The notes below the pieces were generated by a model that ran no database searches, was not told the DNA's origin, and saw only the letters and a program-made list of their open reading frames with translations. A DNA stretch of 24,568 nt from a virus: positions 1-24,568 of the IMG/VR virus record IMGVR_UViG_3300027909_000063; one strand, given 5' to 3'. Shown here in pieces: positions 1-7,387 of the stretch (within the stretch, counting starts at the first letter, position 1; every line of letters begins with the position of its first letter). Both the position numbers and the translations under genes were made by a program.

Positions 1-1
1 C

Positions 2-214
2 CTTCCGGAGGAAGTAGAGTTTGCGATTAATGCCCTTGTGGATGATGTCAAGCGCCTCGGGCTGACCAGGTTCGTACGTCCGTTGGCGCCGCAGGGGGTT
101 ACCAGCGTCGCGGTTGCCGTCAAGGGAGGCATCGCGGTCCGGGCAGCCTCGCAGTATCTCGTTGGGCGTGATGAGGTAGTGATGTGCCTAGATGTGATCG
201 GGAAGGCTGCCTAA
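2..214 (+). CDS. C-terminal end of an unknown phage protein (5' partial)
   Basis: An open frame enters from the left edge and stops at TAA 212-214, giving the last 70 residues of a protein whose start lies outside the window. The visible part is mixed alpha/beta in character, with a run of small and hydrophobic residues (VTSVAVAVKGGIAVRAA) and the ending MCLDVIGKAA. No family is recognised. It is taken as real because the next gene starts in the same TAATG, the junction style used throughout this genome, and because no other frame in the stretch looks coding. Its position before the terminase genes says only that it belongs to the same rightward message. Confidence 0.6.
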   Translation, partial: LPEEVEFAINALVDDVKRLGLTRFVRPLAPQGVTSVAVAVKGGIAVRAASQYLVGRDEVVMCLDVIGKAA

Positions 215-408
215 TGCCTTGGTCCCCAGCCACGCAGCGAGTCGCACGGGCCGTCGCTCATGGCTGGCAGCCAACAGGCTCGGCTAAGGGTTTTTCGCGT
301 GGCTTTGCATCGCAGGTGCTGCGCGAGTCTGAAGGAAAGCGTAAACTCCGCAAGCACAGGGGCATGACGTTGGGCGATTTAGGGAGGGGCAATGCCGATT
401 CCCGGTAG
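214..408 (+). CDS. Small basic hypothetical phage protein
   Basis: This 64-residue protein starts at the ATG of a TAATG overlap with the preceding stop. A GTG lies 30 bases upstream in frame, but the coupled ATG is preferred. The protein is basic, with a stretch of GSAKGFSRGFASQVL and then EGKRKLRKHR, a style common in small phage proteins of unknown function. No signal peptide, membrane segment or metal motif is visible. The following gene begins 17 bases before its stop, in another frame. Function cannot be assigned; the positive charge permits nucleic-acid binding, but nothing proves it. Confidence 0.5.
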   Translation: MPWSPATQRVARAVAHGWQPTGSAKGFSRGFASQVLRESEGKRKLRKHRGMTLGDLGRGNADSR

Positions 409-709
409 TCTCGGAGACTTGGGGATGCGTCAGGGTGGTAGCGGGATGTTCGGCCCGCGGCCGCGCAGGCAGGCACCGATGCAAGGTCAGATGCAGGCTC
501 CTCCGATGTTCGATCCCCGGCGAATCCCCTATGACATGCCGCCGCCACAACGTCTACCCCAGATGCCGGGTGGCGGCTACACCGGCGGCCAGCCATGGCA
601 GGTTGCTCCTCAGCCGTCGGGCGCTACGCCCTGGGCAAAGGGGCCGCAGAGCATCCGAGGAGCGTTCGGCTATGGGATGGCTCCGTGGCTTCAGGGAGGA
701 TTCCGCTAA
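392..709 (+). CDS. Pro/Gly/Met-rich low-complexity protein
   Basis: This 105-residue protein starts at ATG 392 behind a good Shine-Dalgarno (GGGAGGGGC), overlapping the previous gene by 17 bases. Its composition is strongly biased: proline, glycine, methionine, glutamine and arginine dominate, with short motifs such as QGQMQAPPMFDPRR and PGGGYTGGQPW. It has no predicted membrane segment and no cysteine. Such sequence is expected to be disordered. It ends in TAATG, whose ATG starts another low-complexity protein, so the two are probably made together. The function is unknown; a minor virion or assembly-accessory role is possible but only inferred from the context. Confidence 0.6.
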   Translation: MPIPGSLGDLGMRQGGSGMFGPRPRRQAPMQGQMQAPPMFDPRRIPYDMPPPQRLPQMPGGGYTGGQPWQVAPQPSGATPWAKGPQSIRGAFGYGMAPWLQGGFR

Positions 710-1524
710 TGCCCGAGAGGGTTCAGAGGTATTCCGAAGCGGAGCGAGCAGGACAGGCAGCGAACCGCCGCGCCGCGACAGGCAAGGCTAAGTATGGAGG
801 TTCCTTCGAACAGCAAGGCTACCGCCCCGCGAAAGAGCAGGGGATGGCCTTCCTCAACCGGGAAGCCCTCAAGGCCAAGTACGGAGCCTTCGCGAACCCC
901 ACATGGAGCTACGAGGACAGGGGAGGCCAGCTTTACCGCAAGCCGCTCGCGAACCAGAGCGGCCGCATTGCAGAGCAGGGAGGCACAGCCCAGTGGGAGG
1001 CCGTCCCTGACTACGTGCAGCGCTCCTACGCCAACCCCGCGCGCCGGCAGTTCTTCGCGAACAACCCAGACCTAGCGAACCGTCCCGGAGGTGGACAGGA
1101 CGCCTGGCTTCATCAGAAGTACCTGAACGGCCTCCAGACCGACCCCGCGACGGGCATGAAGATGAACCGCCAAGGGGAGCTCTACGATGCCAACGCCCTA
1201 AACATGTACCGCCCCGGCTACACAGGAGGCGCGATCGGCCAAGCAGGAATGACCCTCGGCTCCATGGGAGGCGCACCAGGCTACGGGATGCCCGGCGGCA
1301 ACATGATGCAGCCGAACCTCGGCGGCCTCGGAAGCTTCCGCCCGATCCCCGGCTACTCCGTCCCAGGCCAGCAAGCTGGAGGCTACCAAACCCCGAACAT
1401 CAACAGCATGAGCTATGCAACCCAGCAGGGAGGCGGGAGCACCTTTGGAAGCTATCCGATGTCGCAGCCCTACTCGAACCCCTTCGCTGCGTACCAGCCG
1501 GGCTACCTGAGCGGGAATTACTAG
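709..1524 (+). CDS. Hypothetical protein with Gly/Tyr/Gln-rich C-terminal half
   Basis: The 271-residue product starts at the ATG of TAATG 707-711. Frame-compatible codons extend upstream, but the coupled start is chosen because it fits the junction pattern and avoids a long overlap. Residues 1-165 look ordered, with charged and aromatic residues such as FANPTWSYEDRGGQLYRK. Residues from about 165 onward are rich in glycine, tyrosine, methionine, glutamine, serine and proline, with no charge clusters (for example GGAPGYGMPGGNMMQPN), giving a prion-like, probably disordered tail. No cysteine is present. No family is recognised. It precedes the terminase region and could be a structural or assembly factor, but that is inference. 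Confidence 0.65.
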   Translation: MPERVQRYSEAERAGQAANRRAATGKAKYGGSFEQQGYRPAKEQGMAFLNREALKAKYGAFANPTWSYEDRGGQLYRKPLANQSGRIAEQGGTAQWEAVPDYVQRSYANPARRQFFANNPDLANRPGGGQDAWLHQKYLNGLQTDPATGMKMNRQGELYDANALNMYRPGYTGGAIGQAGMTLGSMGGAPGYGMPGGNMMQPNLGGLGSFRPIPGYSVPGQQAGGYQTPNINSMSYATQQGGGSTFGSYPMSQPYSNPFAAYQPGYLSGNY

Positions 1525-1525
1525 G

Positions 1526-1711
1526 ATGCAGCGATCCGAAGAGGCCCTAGGGGAAGTTCTAGACGTAAAGTGGGCCACAGAGTTTAGCGATAAATTTGAG
1601 GCCACTCATCTGGTGGTTGTTCTCTGTAAGAGGTGCTGGGTATTGGTTCCGGAAGCCGCAATGGCCCATCATGCCGAATGGCATTCGCGCCTGACCATGT
1701 TCGGGTTCTGA
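1526..1711 (+). CDS. Small zinc-finger-like protein
   Basis: This 61-residue protein starts one base after the preceding TAG. Residues 34-53 carry C-x2-C followed by H and H at x11 and x3 (CKRCW ... HHAEWH), close to the spacing of a C2H2 zinc finger. Short phage proteins with a C-x2-C ... H-x3-W-H pattern are common, especially in actinobacteriophages, and are mostly of unknown role. Zinc binding is predicted from the residue pattern only. No good Shine-Dalgarno separates it from its neighbour, so re-initiation after the upstream stop is likely. It is followed by a 22-base gap before the putative small terminase gene. Confidence 0.55.
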   Translation: MQRSEEALGEVLDVKWATEFSDKFEATHLVVVLCKRCWVLVPEAAMAHHAEWHSRLTMFGF

Positions 1712-1733
1712 CAGTTTTCGAGTTTAGAAACTG
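1712..1733. promoter_or_regulatory. Inverted repeat filling the gap before the terminase genes
   Basis: CAGTTT and AAACTG are a perfect 6-bp dyad with a 10-base spacer, and together they occupy exactly the whole intergenic gap. The stretch is noticeably richer in A and T than the surroundings. It could be a weak RNA hairpin or a protein-binding site; it is not followed by a T-run, so a terminator is unlikely. No canonical Shine-Dalgarno lies before ATG 1734. Confidence 0.3.
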
Positions 1734-2162
1734 ATGCGGGATGGGAAAAAGAAGCACCCCGGCGGCAGGCCGAAGGGAAGCAAGAGCAAGAAAACCCTTG
1801 AGAAGCTTGCCCATGAGGCGCTCGTCCGAGAGATGGTTGGAAAGGCTCTCGGCCCCATGACCGAGGCCCAGATCCGCAGCGCTGAAGGCATCAAGCATCT
1901 CATGTTCCGCGACCCCAAGACGGGCAAGTTCGAGCGGGTGACCGACGAGGCCCAGATGGATGCAGCCCTCGCCAGCGATGGAGAGGCCCACTGGATCTAC
2001 ACGAAGGACCCCAGCACGCAGGCGTACACGCAGCTCCTCGATCGCTCCTACGGGCGCCCCACGGAACGGGTACAGGCCGACGTGATGCACGAGGCTGGCC
2101 CGAAGATGGAGATCCTTCTCCGGAACTTGAAGCGGATCGGCAATGGCAACGGCAGCGCTTGA
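1734..2162 (+). CDS. Putative terminase small subunit / DNA-binding protein
   Basis: This 142-residue protein lies directly before, and overlaps by 20 bases, the large terminase gene, the usual place for the small subunit that recognises the packaging site. Its N-terminus is very basic and contains an AT-hook-like GRPKGSK at residues 11-17, followed by a helical region (KKTLEKLAHEALVREMV). Many phage genomes carry a GRPKGSK-starting protein in the same position, usually left as hypothetical. The rest (about 45-142) has no recognised motif. The assignment rests on position, charge and length; no diagnostic small-terminase helix-turn-helix was confirmed. The start is the only suitable ATG after the upstream stop. 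Confidence 0.5.
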   Translation: MRDGKKKHPGGRPKGSKSKKTLEKLAHEALVREMVGKALGPMTEAQIRSAEGIKHLMFRDPKTGKFERVTDEAQMDAALASDGEAHWIYTKDPSTQAYTQLLDRSYGRPTERVQADVMHEAGPKMEILLRNLKRIGNGNGSA

Positions 2163-3627
2163 CCTCGACACCGAGCTAAGCGAGGCGTGCGCTCGCTTCA
2201 GGAACGATCCCTTGGGATTCGTCAAGGTCATGTTCCCTTGGGGGCTGCCGGGCGAACTGCAGGGTAGCGCCGGCCCGGACAAATGGCAGGAGGCATTCCT
2301 CAAGTCCATCGGCAAGGAGTGTGCCGCCAACAAGTTCGACGGCGTGGTTCCGGTCGCCCCGGTCCGCCGGGCTGTCTCGAGCGGCCATGGTATCGGGAAG
2401 TCAGTCATGGCGGCCTGGATCGTCGTGTGGATCATGTCCACGCGCCCGCACTGCCGCGGCACGATCACAGCGAACACCTTCAGCCAGCTTGAGACCAAGA
2501 CCTGGGCAGCGATCAAGAAGTGGACGCGGCTCAGCCTGACGGGGCACTGGTTCACCGTGACGAGCACGCGGATGTACCAGACGCAGCACAAGGACACCTG
2601 GTTTTGCGCGCCAGAGACCAGCAAGGAAGAGAATAGCGAAGCGTTCGCCGGCCAGCACGCGGCGGACTCGACCAGCTTCTACATCTTTGACGAGGACTCA
2701 TCCATACCCGAGGCGGTTCACGAGGTAGCGGAAGGTGGGTTGACCGACGGCGAGCCGATGATCTTCCGCTTCGGCAACCCCACGCGGTCGAACGGCAGCT
2801 TCTACCACGCCTGCTTCGGCGGGATGAAGCACCGCTGGAACCCCTTGGTCGTGGACTCTCGGGACTCTCGTTTCACCAACCAGGCCCACATCAAGGAGTG
2901 GGAGCAGGACTATGGAGAAGACTCCGACTTCTTCCGCGTGCGAGTGCGTGGACTGCCACCGAGTGCGAGCGACGCTCAGTTCATCGACATGGCCCGCATC
3001 AATGCCGCCCAGCATCGAAGTGTCGTGGTACTGCCCGACGAGCCGCTCGTGGCAGGTTGTGATCTCGCTTGGGGCGGGTCAGACGACAACGTTATCCGCT
3101 TTCGCCGAGGATGCGATGCGCGAACGATACCACCTATCCGAATCAAGGGCGAATTCACCCGCGACCCTGGAGTCCTTACCTCCCGACTCGCCGAAGTCCT
3201 GAGCCGGGACTACGACGGGCATCACGTTGCGGTGCTGTTCATGGACTCGGCTGGTATCGCTGGCCCCATCGCGCAGCGGCTCAACACCCTCGGGCATCGC
3301 AACGTGGTCTCCGTGAACTTCGGCGCGGACTCCCCCGGGGAGCGGTGCAGGTTTATGCGGGACTACATCTGGGCTGAGATGCGGGACTGGCTGCTGACGG
3401 GCTCAATCGACAAGTCCTCGGACCTCGAGGCGGACCTTTCAGCACCGGGGATGCGTCCGGACAACCGCCAGCGGATCTGGCTGGAGTCGAAAGAGGACAT
3501 GAAGAAGCGCGGCTTGGATTCTCCGGATGATGGCGATGCTTTGGCGCTGACGTTCTCGGCGACGGTGAGGCCGCAGAGTTCGCACAAGCGCGGCGCTCCT
3601 CCTCCGACCGAGTGGGCTTGGGCATGA
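2143..3627 (+). CDS. terL: Terminase large subunit (packaging ATPase and nuclease)
   Basis: The 494-residue product is the motor that pumps phage DNA into the prohead and cuts it. The ATPase half shows a Walker A-type loop SSGHGIGKS at residues 79-87 and a Walker B strand ending FYIFDED near 179-185 with the expected acidic pair, then a probable coupling motif GNPTR around 211-215. The C-terminal nuclease half has an RNase H-like set of acidic residues: CDLAWGGSD (D307), FMDSAG (D368) and SPDDGDAL (462-465). The length is normal for the family. It starts inside the preceding gene and ends in ATGA, coupling it to a zinc-ribbon peptide. It should act with the portal encoded at 9072-11318. The gp2 name of P22 is not used because the sequence is distant. 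Confidence 0.93.
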   Translation: MATAALDLDTELSEACARFRNDPLGFVKVMFPWGLPGELQGSAGPDKWQEAFLKSIGKECAANKFDGVVPVAPVRRAVSSGHGIGKSVMAAWIVVWIMSTRPHCRGTITANTFSQLETKTWAAIKKWTRLSLTGHWFTVTSTRMYQTQHKDTWFCAPETSKEENSEAFAGQHAADSTSFYIFDEDSSIPEAVHEVAEGGLTDGEPMIFRFGNPTRSNGSFYHACFGGMKHRWNPLVVDSRDSRFTNQAHIKEWEQDYGEDSDFFRVRVRGLPPSASDAQFIDMARINAAQHRSVVVLPDEPLVAGCDLAWGGSDDNVIRFRRGCDARTIPPIRIKGEFTRDPGVLTSRLAEVLSRDYDGHHVAVLFMDSAGIAGPIAQRLNTLGHRNVVSVNFGADSPGERCRFMRDYIWAEMRDWLLTGSIDKSSDLEADLSAPGMRPDNRQRIWLESKEDMKKRGLDSPDDGDALALTFSATVRPQSSHKRGAPPPTEWAWA

Positions 3628-3833
3628 GCAAGCTGGTCGCGTTCGTTCAGAAGATGGAGCGCGCAGCGGGAGCACCGAAGCGCGGCGTCACTCGCTTCGC
3701 GGAGTGGTGGCTTGGCCCGCCCAAGAAGCCCTCGATTGCCGTGTGCCTGACCTGCCGCCAGGCCGTGTCATCGTGGCGTACCCACGCGAACGGGCGCATC
3801 GAGTGCCACAAGTGCGCTAGCAGCCCTGGATAG
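3624..3833 (+). CDS. Small zinc-ribbon-like protein
   Basis: This 69-residue protein starts in the ATGA overlap with the terminase stop; an in-frame GTG 12 bases upstream is less likely. Its C-terminal third has two C-x2-C knuckles, CLTC and CHKC, separated by about 16 residues containing RTHANGRIE, the layout of a small zinc ribbon. The N-terminal part is basic and helical (KLVAFVQKMERAAG). Such ribbons often bind nucleic acid, but no specific role is known here. Tight coupling to the large terminase suggests co-expression with the packaging machinery. No membrane segment or signal peptide is visible. Confidence 0.6.
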   Translation: MSKLVAFVQKMERAAGAPKRGVTRFAEWWLGPPKKPSIAVCLTCRQAVSSWRTHANGRIECHKCASSPG

Positions 3834-3843
3834 GAGCGCCTAG

Positions 3844-4227
3844 ATGCATCTCGTCCGATCAGTCACCGAGGGGGCTCCACAGCAAGGGGCGAGCACTCCA
3901 GTCCAGACGACCATTGGAGCGGCGGCCGCTCAGGTGGTCGCGCTCAACCGCAAGCGCAAGGGCCTGATCATCCAAAACACCGGGCTCACCACGCTCAAGT
4001 TCTGCTACGGCAGCACGTCCCCGACGCAGACTGTCTACCACTTCGCGCTGAAGGCATGTTCCTTGGCCGATGATGGTTCAGGCGGCGTGATGCTGGAGGA
4101 GAACTGGATCGGTCCGGTTCAAGGCATCTCAAGCGGCGCGGGCGGGACGTTCGTCCTGACGGAGATAACCGCGGCGGGTGCTTCGCCCACGTGGGACGCC
4201 AATGCGGATTGGGGATCGAGTGGGTAG
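3844..4227 (+). CDS. Small beta-rich structural-type protein
   Basis: This 127-residue protein has a separate Shine-Dalgarno (AGGAGC) ending 7 bases before its ATG. The sequence alternates short hydrophobic strands with Gly/Thr/Ser turns: a core of QVVALNRKRKGLIIQNTG, then a segment with GSTSPTQTVYHFALKA and a Trp-containing stretch near ENWIGPVQGISSGAGGTFVLTE. This layout is typical of small beta-sandwich phage proteins found near structural genes, often thought to be virion components. No catalytic motif is visible. It overlaps the start of the following large fibre-like protein, which supports a shared structural role. Function is inferred only. Confidence 0.6.
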   Translation: MHLVRSVTEGAPQQGASTPVQTTIGAAAAQVVALNRKRKGLIIQNTGLTTLKFCYGSTSPTQTVYHFALKACSLADDGSGGVMLEENWIGPVQGISSGAGGTFVLTEITAAGASPTWDANADWGSSG

Positions 4228-5938
4228 GACGATCATCGTCCCGGGTGGCGCTGCGGGTGGCGCCGGGATCACGAATATCAACGTGTCCGCCGGGACGACG
4301 AGTAACAACCTCTCGAACCTGACATTCGCAGACTCTCCGACTGTCAGCTTCGGGCTCGACGGCTCGACCATCACGGCTTCGGCTGCAGGTGGCGGAGCGC
4401 CGGCGACGTTGGCTCACCCGGTTGCAAGCGCGAACAGCGTAGGAACGGCGCCAAGGGTTGCGCTCGAGGACCACCGGCATGCCGGCGTCTTCAGCATGGG
4501 CGCGTCGAACGTGGGGAACACAGCGGGCGATACGCGGGTGGATGTCGGGCGGTTCGTGCTGGCCGGCGGGAATAACGTGACCTTGTCCCAGGCGACGGCC
4601 GCGAACGCCTTGAACACGATCTCTATCGTTGGGGCGACGCTGACCAATTCAAGCTGGACGGTGAGCGACAACGCCACGTCGGGGACTGTGGCTCGGCTGG
4701 CGTTCACGAACCTCAACGGGGTGACGCTGTCCTTGAGCTCGGGCGCTGCGGGGCAACACACCATCGTCGGCAGCCACAACGCCTTGACGTCCCAGAGCAA
4801 CCAGGCTTTCAGCGCGGCGGGAGGGTCGAGCGCGTTCCAGACGCTCAGCTTCAGCGACAACGCCTACCTGTCGTGGACGAACAACGCCGGCCAAGTAGCG
4901 GTCACCGAGATCCGCGGCTCGTTCTTCGCGACCGGGAACACGACCCAGTCATCGAGCAACACGATCAACCTTGATACCGTGATCTTCCGGGGGTCGGGCG
5001 CCGCGTCGGTCGGAGTGAGCAACGGCTCGATCATTGTGGACGTGCAGGCAGGTGCAGCCGCGATCACGCAGAGCATCGGGATGAGCACGCAGACTGCTGG
5101 GGGTGCCACCGCTGGAACCACAGGTTACGCTACCGGCGACGACATCCTTTACCACTTTGTCCCCGGCTCGAACATCACCATGAGCCAGAGTATCGACGGG
5201 GCGAGCGGAACGCTGTCGGTTTACGGTCCGGCCGGCAACACGCTGTCCGCGCCAAGTCTCGGCATCTTCAACAACCTCAACGCCGCGGGCGACTCAGTGG
5301 GTGAGCCGAGGCGCAGCTTCGTCTTCGCCGGCTCGCACCGCTCTCTCGCCATCTATCCTTTGGTCGCGGCGCCGTGGGGTGGTCCTTTCCCTGGCGACCT
5401 GACGTGCAACACGTTCTACTATCGCATGTCGCTGTCGGGCTCGACTGCCACGATGAGCCAGGCGTTCACGTCCACGTTCCGCATCGGGATTTACACCCAG
5501 AACGCGTCGTCTCTCAGCCTGCTCAACTCGGTGGAGGTGACGTTCGGATCGGGCGCAGCGAACGCGAACCTTTCGACGCTCTTCGTGGGCAATCGCTACC
5601 TGACCATCGATGCCACCGCTTGGTCCTCGAGCCCAGTGTTCCGGTTCGGCTCGATCTACTATATCGCCACGAACCACGATACTGCGGGCGTCTCGAATCA
5701 GACGGGCCAGTTCTCCGGTGGCTACATCTGGGCCTCCAACTCTCTGTCTCACTCCGGGACCATCGGAGTGGCGACGGCGAACAACACCACGATGGGCCTT
5801 CATCCTTGGATCGGGATGTGGTCAGCGACGACCAACGCCTTCCCGGTCAGCATCGCGTCGAACGCGGTGAACAAGCAGAGTCCTATCGTTGTGGTCCCGC
5901 CGTTGATCCTTAATCAGAACAACCCAGCGAGCTTCTAG
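4202..5938 (+). CDS. Large modular beta-repeat, fibre-like virion protein candidate
   Basis: The 578-residue product is almost free of cysteine and rich in Ser, Thr, Asn, Gly and Ala, typical of phage fibre or surface proteins. After a glycine-rich N-terminus (about 8-20), several related beta modules follow. Similar patterns recur: NLTFADSPTVSFGLDGST, LAFTNLNGVTLSLSSG, LSFSDNAYLSWTNNAG and VIFRGSGAASVGVSNGS. Between them is a segment with EDHRHAGVFSMG and AGGNNVTLSQATAANA, a signature I associate with structural proteins of uncultured tailed phages. From about 355 a distinct C-terminal domain with many aromatic residues could be a receptor- or glycan-contacting domain. ATG 4202 is chosen; GTG 4220, with GGGG five bases before it, is a real alternative and would shorten the overlap with the preceding gene to 8 bases. 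Its place on the virion is not known. Confidence 0.7.
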   Translation: MRIGDRVGRTIIVPGGAAGGAGITNINVSAGTTSNNLSNLTFADSPTVSFGLDGSTITASAAGGGAPATLAHPVASANSVGTAPRVALEDHRHAGVFSMGASNVGNTAGDTRVDVGRFVLAGGNNVTLSQATAANALNTISIVGATLTNSSWTVSDNATSGTVARLAFTNLNGVTLSLSSGAAGQHTIVGSHNALTSQSNQAFSAAGGSSAFQTLSFSDNAYLSWTNNAGQVAVTEIRGSFFATGNTTQSSSNTINLDTVIFRGSGAASVGVSNGSIIVDVQAGAAAITQSIGMSTQTAGGATAGTTGYATGDDILYHFVPGSNITMSQSIDGASGTLSVYGPAGNTLSAPSLGIFNNLNAAGDSVGEPRRSFVFAGSHRSLAIYPLVAAPWGGPFPGDLTCNTFYYRMSLSGSTATMSQAFTSTFRIGIYTQNASSLSLLNSVEVTFGSGAANANLSTLFVGNRYLTIDATAWSSSPVFRFGSIYYIATNHDTAGVSNQTGQFSGGYIWASNSLSHSGTIGVATANNTTMGLHPWIGMWSATTNAFPVSIASNAVNKQSPIVVVPPLILNQNNPASF

Positions 5939-6222
5939 TGGCAAACATCCTTTTCGTGACCGTGAACGACTTGGACATCTCGGCGGCTGACGAGCTCACC
6001 GTGAGCGCGGCCGTTTGGATTCAGGTCGGGAGCACGCCGCACAATCTCGGCTCCATGAATCGTGCGGTGAGCATGAAGACGCTGGGCGTCTACAACACCG
6101 CGATTCAGTTCAACCAGTTAATCGCCGACGAGGCGGTAGACTTCGCGGACCAGAACGGCTACAGCAACGCCTGGAACTTTCGCTACGTCGCCGGCGGGTT
6201 TGGGTCTCTCACGGTTCTATGA
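5938..6222 (+). CDS. Hypothetical 94-residue protein
   Basis: Translation starts at a GTG sharing one base with the stop of the preceding fibre-like gene (TAGTG) and ends in an ATGA that starts the glycosyltransferase gene. The sequence begins ILFVTVNDLDISAADE and contains mixed strands and helices, with no membrane segment, no signal peptide and one possible aromatic-rich tail (SNAWNFRYVAGGF). No family is recognised. The tight coupling on both sides argues that it is real and made in step with the fibre-like protein; a small virion or chaperone role for that protein is conceivable but untested. Confidence 0.6.
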   Translation: MANILFVTVNDLDISAADELTVSAAVWIQVGSTPHNLGSMNRAVSMKTLGVYNTAIQFNQLIADEAVDFADQNGYSNAWNFRYVAGGFGSLTVL

Positions 6223-6926
6223 GCCTCGTTGTTCAAGACTTCGGCGGCAAGCACAACGCGAACCTGAGCGCCGGGCGCGCGCGGCTGATCCAGGGCGGCA
6301 CGTGGAAGAAGCAGCGGATCATCGTCGTACTGCCGGCGGGCGATTCGATCCCCTCGAAGGTCGCGCTCGCGCACTGGAACCTGATGTTTCCGCCGAACAA
6401 CGGCGTGGTCCGGATTCTGGCGCAGGGGCTGGAGGTAGGAGAGGCTTACTCAACCGCCATCCAGCAGATTCTTGACCATCCGGACCTGAAGGGTTGGGAG
6501 TACGTCTTGACTCTTGAGCACGACAACGCGCCGCCGGCGGATGGCGTGCTGGCGCTCGTCAAGCGTATGGAGGAGCACCCGGAGTTCGCCTGCATCGGCG
6601 GGCTCTACTGGACCAAGGGCGAGGGTGGCGTCCCTCAGATCTGGGGCGACCCAAAGGACCCAGTGCTCAACTTTAGGCCGCAGCCGCCGGACCCAAGCGG
6701 CGGCCTAGTCGAGTGCTGCGGGACTGGGATGGGGTTCAATCTCTGGCGCTTGAAGACCTTTCGTGATGAAAGATTACGGCGCCCTTGGTTCAAGACCGTA
6801 GCTGGGAAGGAAGGTATCGGCACGCAAGATTTGTACGCGTGGGCCGACCTGCGGAAGTACGGCTACCGCTGTGCCATAGACTGCTCGGTCAAGGTCGGGC
6901 ACTTCGATGGAGAAACGATGTGGTGA
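6219..6926 (+). CDS. GT-A fold glycosyltransferase
   Basis: This 235-residue protein should transfer a sugar from a nucleotide sugar to an unknown acceptor in the cytoplasm. Seen in the sequence: an N-terminal strand RIIVVLPAGDS at 33-43, a nucleotide-sugar region, then YVLTLEHDNAPP at 95-106 where EHDN takes the place of the metal-binding DxD. Later come a GLYW strand, GTGMGFNLW near 168-176, GTQDLYAW at 201-208 with a likely catalytic acid, and VKVGHFD at 225-231 with a likely metal-binding histidine. These are the landmarks of the GT2-like phage transferases. ATG 6219 in the ATGA junction is chosen over far upstream starts in frame. It lies just after a fibre-like gene and near a methyltransferase, so virion or host-surface glycan modification is plausible. 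Donor and acceptor cannot be read from the sequence. Confidence 0.8.
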   Translation: MSLVVQDFGGKHNANLSAGRARLIQGGTWKKQRIIVVLPAGDSIPSKVALAHWNLMFPPNNGVVRILAQGLEVGEAYSTAIQQILDHPDLKGWEYVLTLEHDNAPPADGVLALVKRMEEHPEFACIGGLYWTKGEGGVPQIWGDPKDPVLNFRPQPPDPSGGLVECCGTGMGFNLWRLKTFRDERLRRPWFKTVAGKEGIGTQDLYAWADLRKYGYRCAIDCSVKVGHFDGETMW

Positions 6927-7177
6927 TGTGGCTTGTTGTGGTAGCGGCGGCAATAGTTGGTAACGGATTGGGGGCTTGGAACATTCGAACGATTTCCACT
7001 GACCGCTATACTGCCACGGCCATTCTGACCCTGAGCGCTTCGTTGGTTCAAGGGACAGTGGCCCGCTTTAACGCCAACCACGAGTGGGCTTATGTTGCTG
7101 CATGGAGCATCGGTTCGGTGATTGGAATCCTTGGAGCGATGCATCTAGACCGAAATGGACAGAAGGCCCGTGGGTAA
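6926..7177 (+). CDS. Small three-helix membrane protein
   Basis: The 83-residue protein starts in the TGATG overlap with the glycosyltransferase stop. Three hydrophobic segments can be seen: residues about 2-20 (MWLVVVAAAIVGNGLGAW), 32-48 (TAILTLSASLVQ) and 58-75 (WAYVAAWSIGSVIGILGAM). Short polar loops with Arg and Asp separate them, and a basic tail (LDRNGQKARG) ends the protein. It should sit in the inner membrane. Size and helix number would suit a holin, but no endolysin gene is nearby and the context is a glycosyltransferase/methyltransferase cassette, so a glycan-export or anchoring partner is an equally open reading. No family is recognised with certainty. Confidence 0.7.
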   Translation: MWLVVVAAAIVGNGLGAWNIRTISTDRYTATAILTLSASLVQGTVARFNANHEWAYVAAWSIGSVIGILGAMHLDRNGQKARG

Positions 7178-7210
7178 AGCCGCCAGGCCTTCCGAAATAG
7201 CGAGAATGAT

Positions 7211-7387
7211 GTGGTGATCGTCAGGGTTGATCCGAAGTTCGACAAGCGCCCGCACTTTGCTGCGATCTTCGTGAATCCAGACGCCGATAGCTGTTCGATC
7301 TCTTGCGGCCTGATCGTCTGGGGGTACGCGCTATTGTTCGGACGTCCATCGCGGTTGTGGTTCGGATCAACAAGGCAAGTCCACTAA
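7211..7387 (+). CDS. 58-residue hypothetical protein
   Basis: The frame starts at GTG 7211 (or GTG 7214) and runs to the TAA of a TAATG that starts the methyltransferase gene. Two ATGs just upstream are in another frame and stop at once. The protein reads VVIVRVDPKFDK, then a hydrophobic stretch with two cysteines (CSISCGLIVWGYALLFG) and the ending LWFGSTRQVH. The middle segment could be a short membrane helix. Evidence for expression is the coupled junction and the otherwise unexplained 209-base gap between its neighbours. The Shine-Dalgarno is poor (GAGA), so the start is uncertain. No function can be proposed. Confidence 0.5.
   Translation: MVIVRVDPKFDKRPHFAAIFVNPDADSCSISCGLIVWGYALLFGRPSRLWFGSTRQVH

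Noticed and set aside
1584-2624. 346-codon minus-strand frame across the terminase genes
   Set aside because: Antisense to two supported genes, and its product has no recognisable family or ordered pattern.
4187-4196. Palindrome CCCACGTGGG near the end of the 3844 gene
   Set aside because: A 10-base palindrome in GC-rich coding sequence is likely by chance, and no regulatory context is visible.
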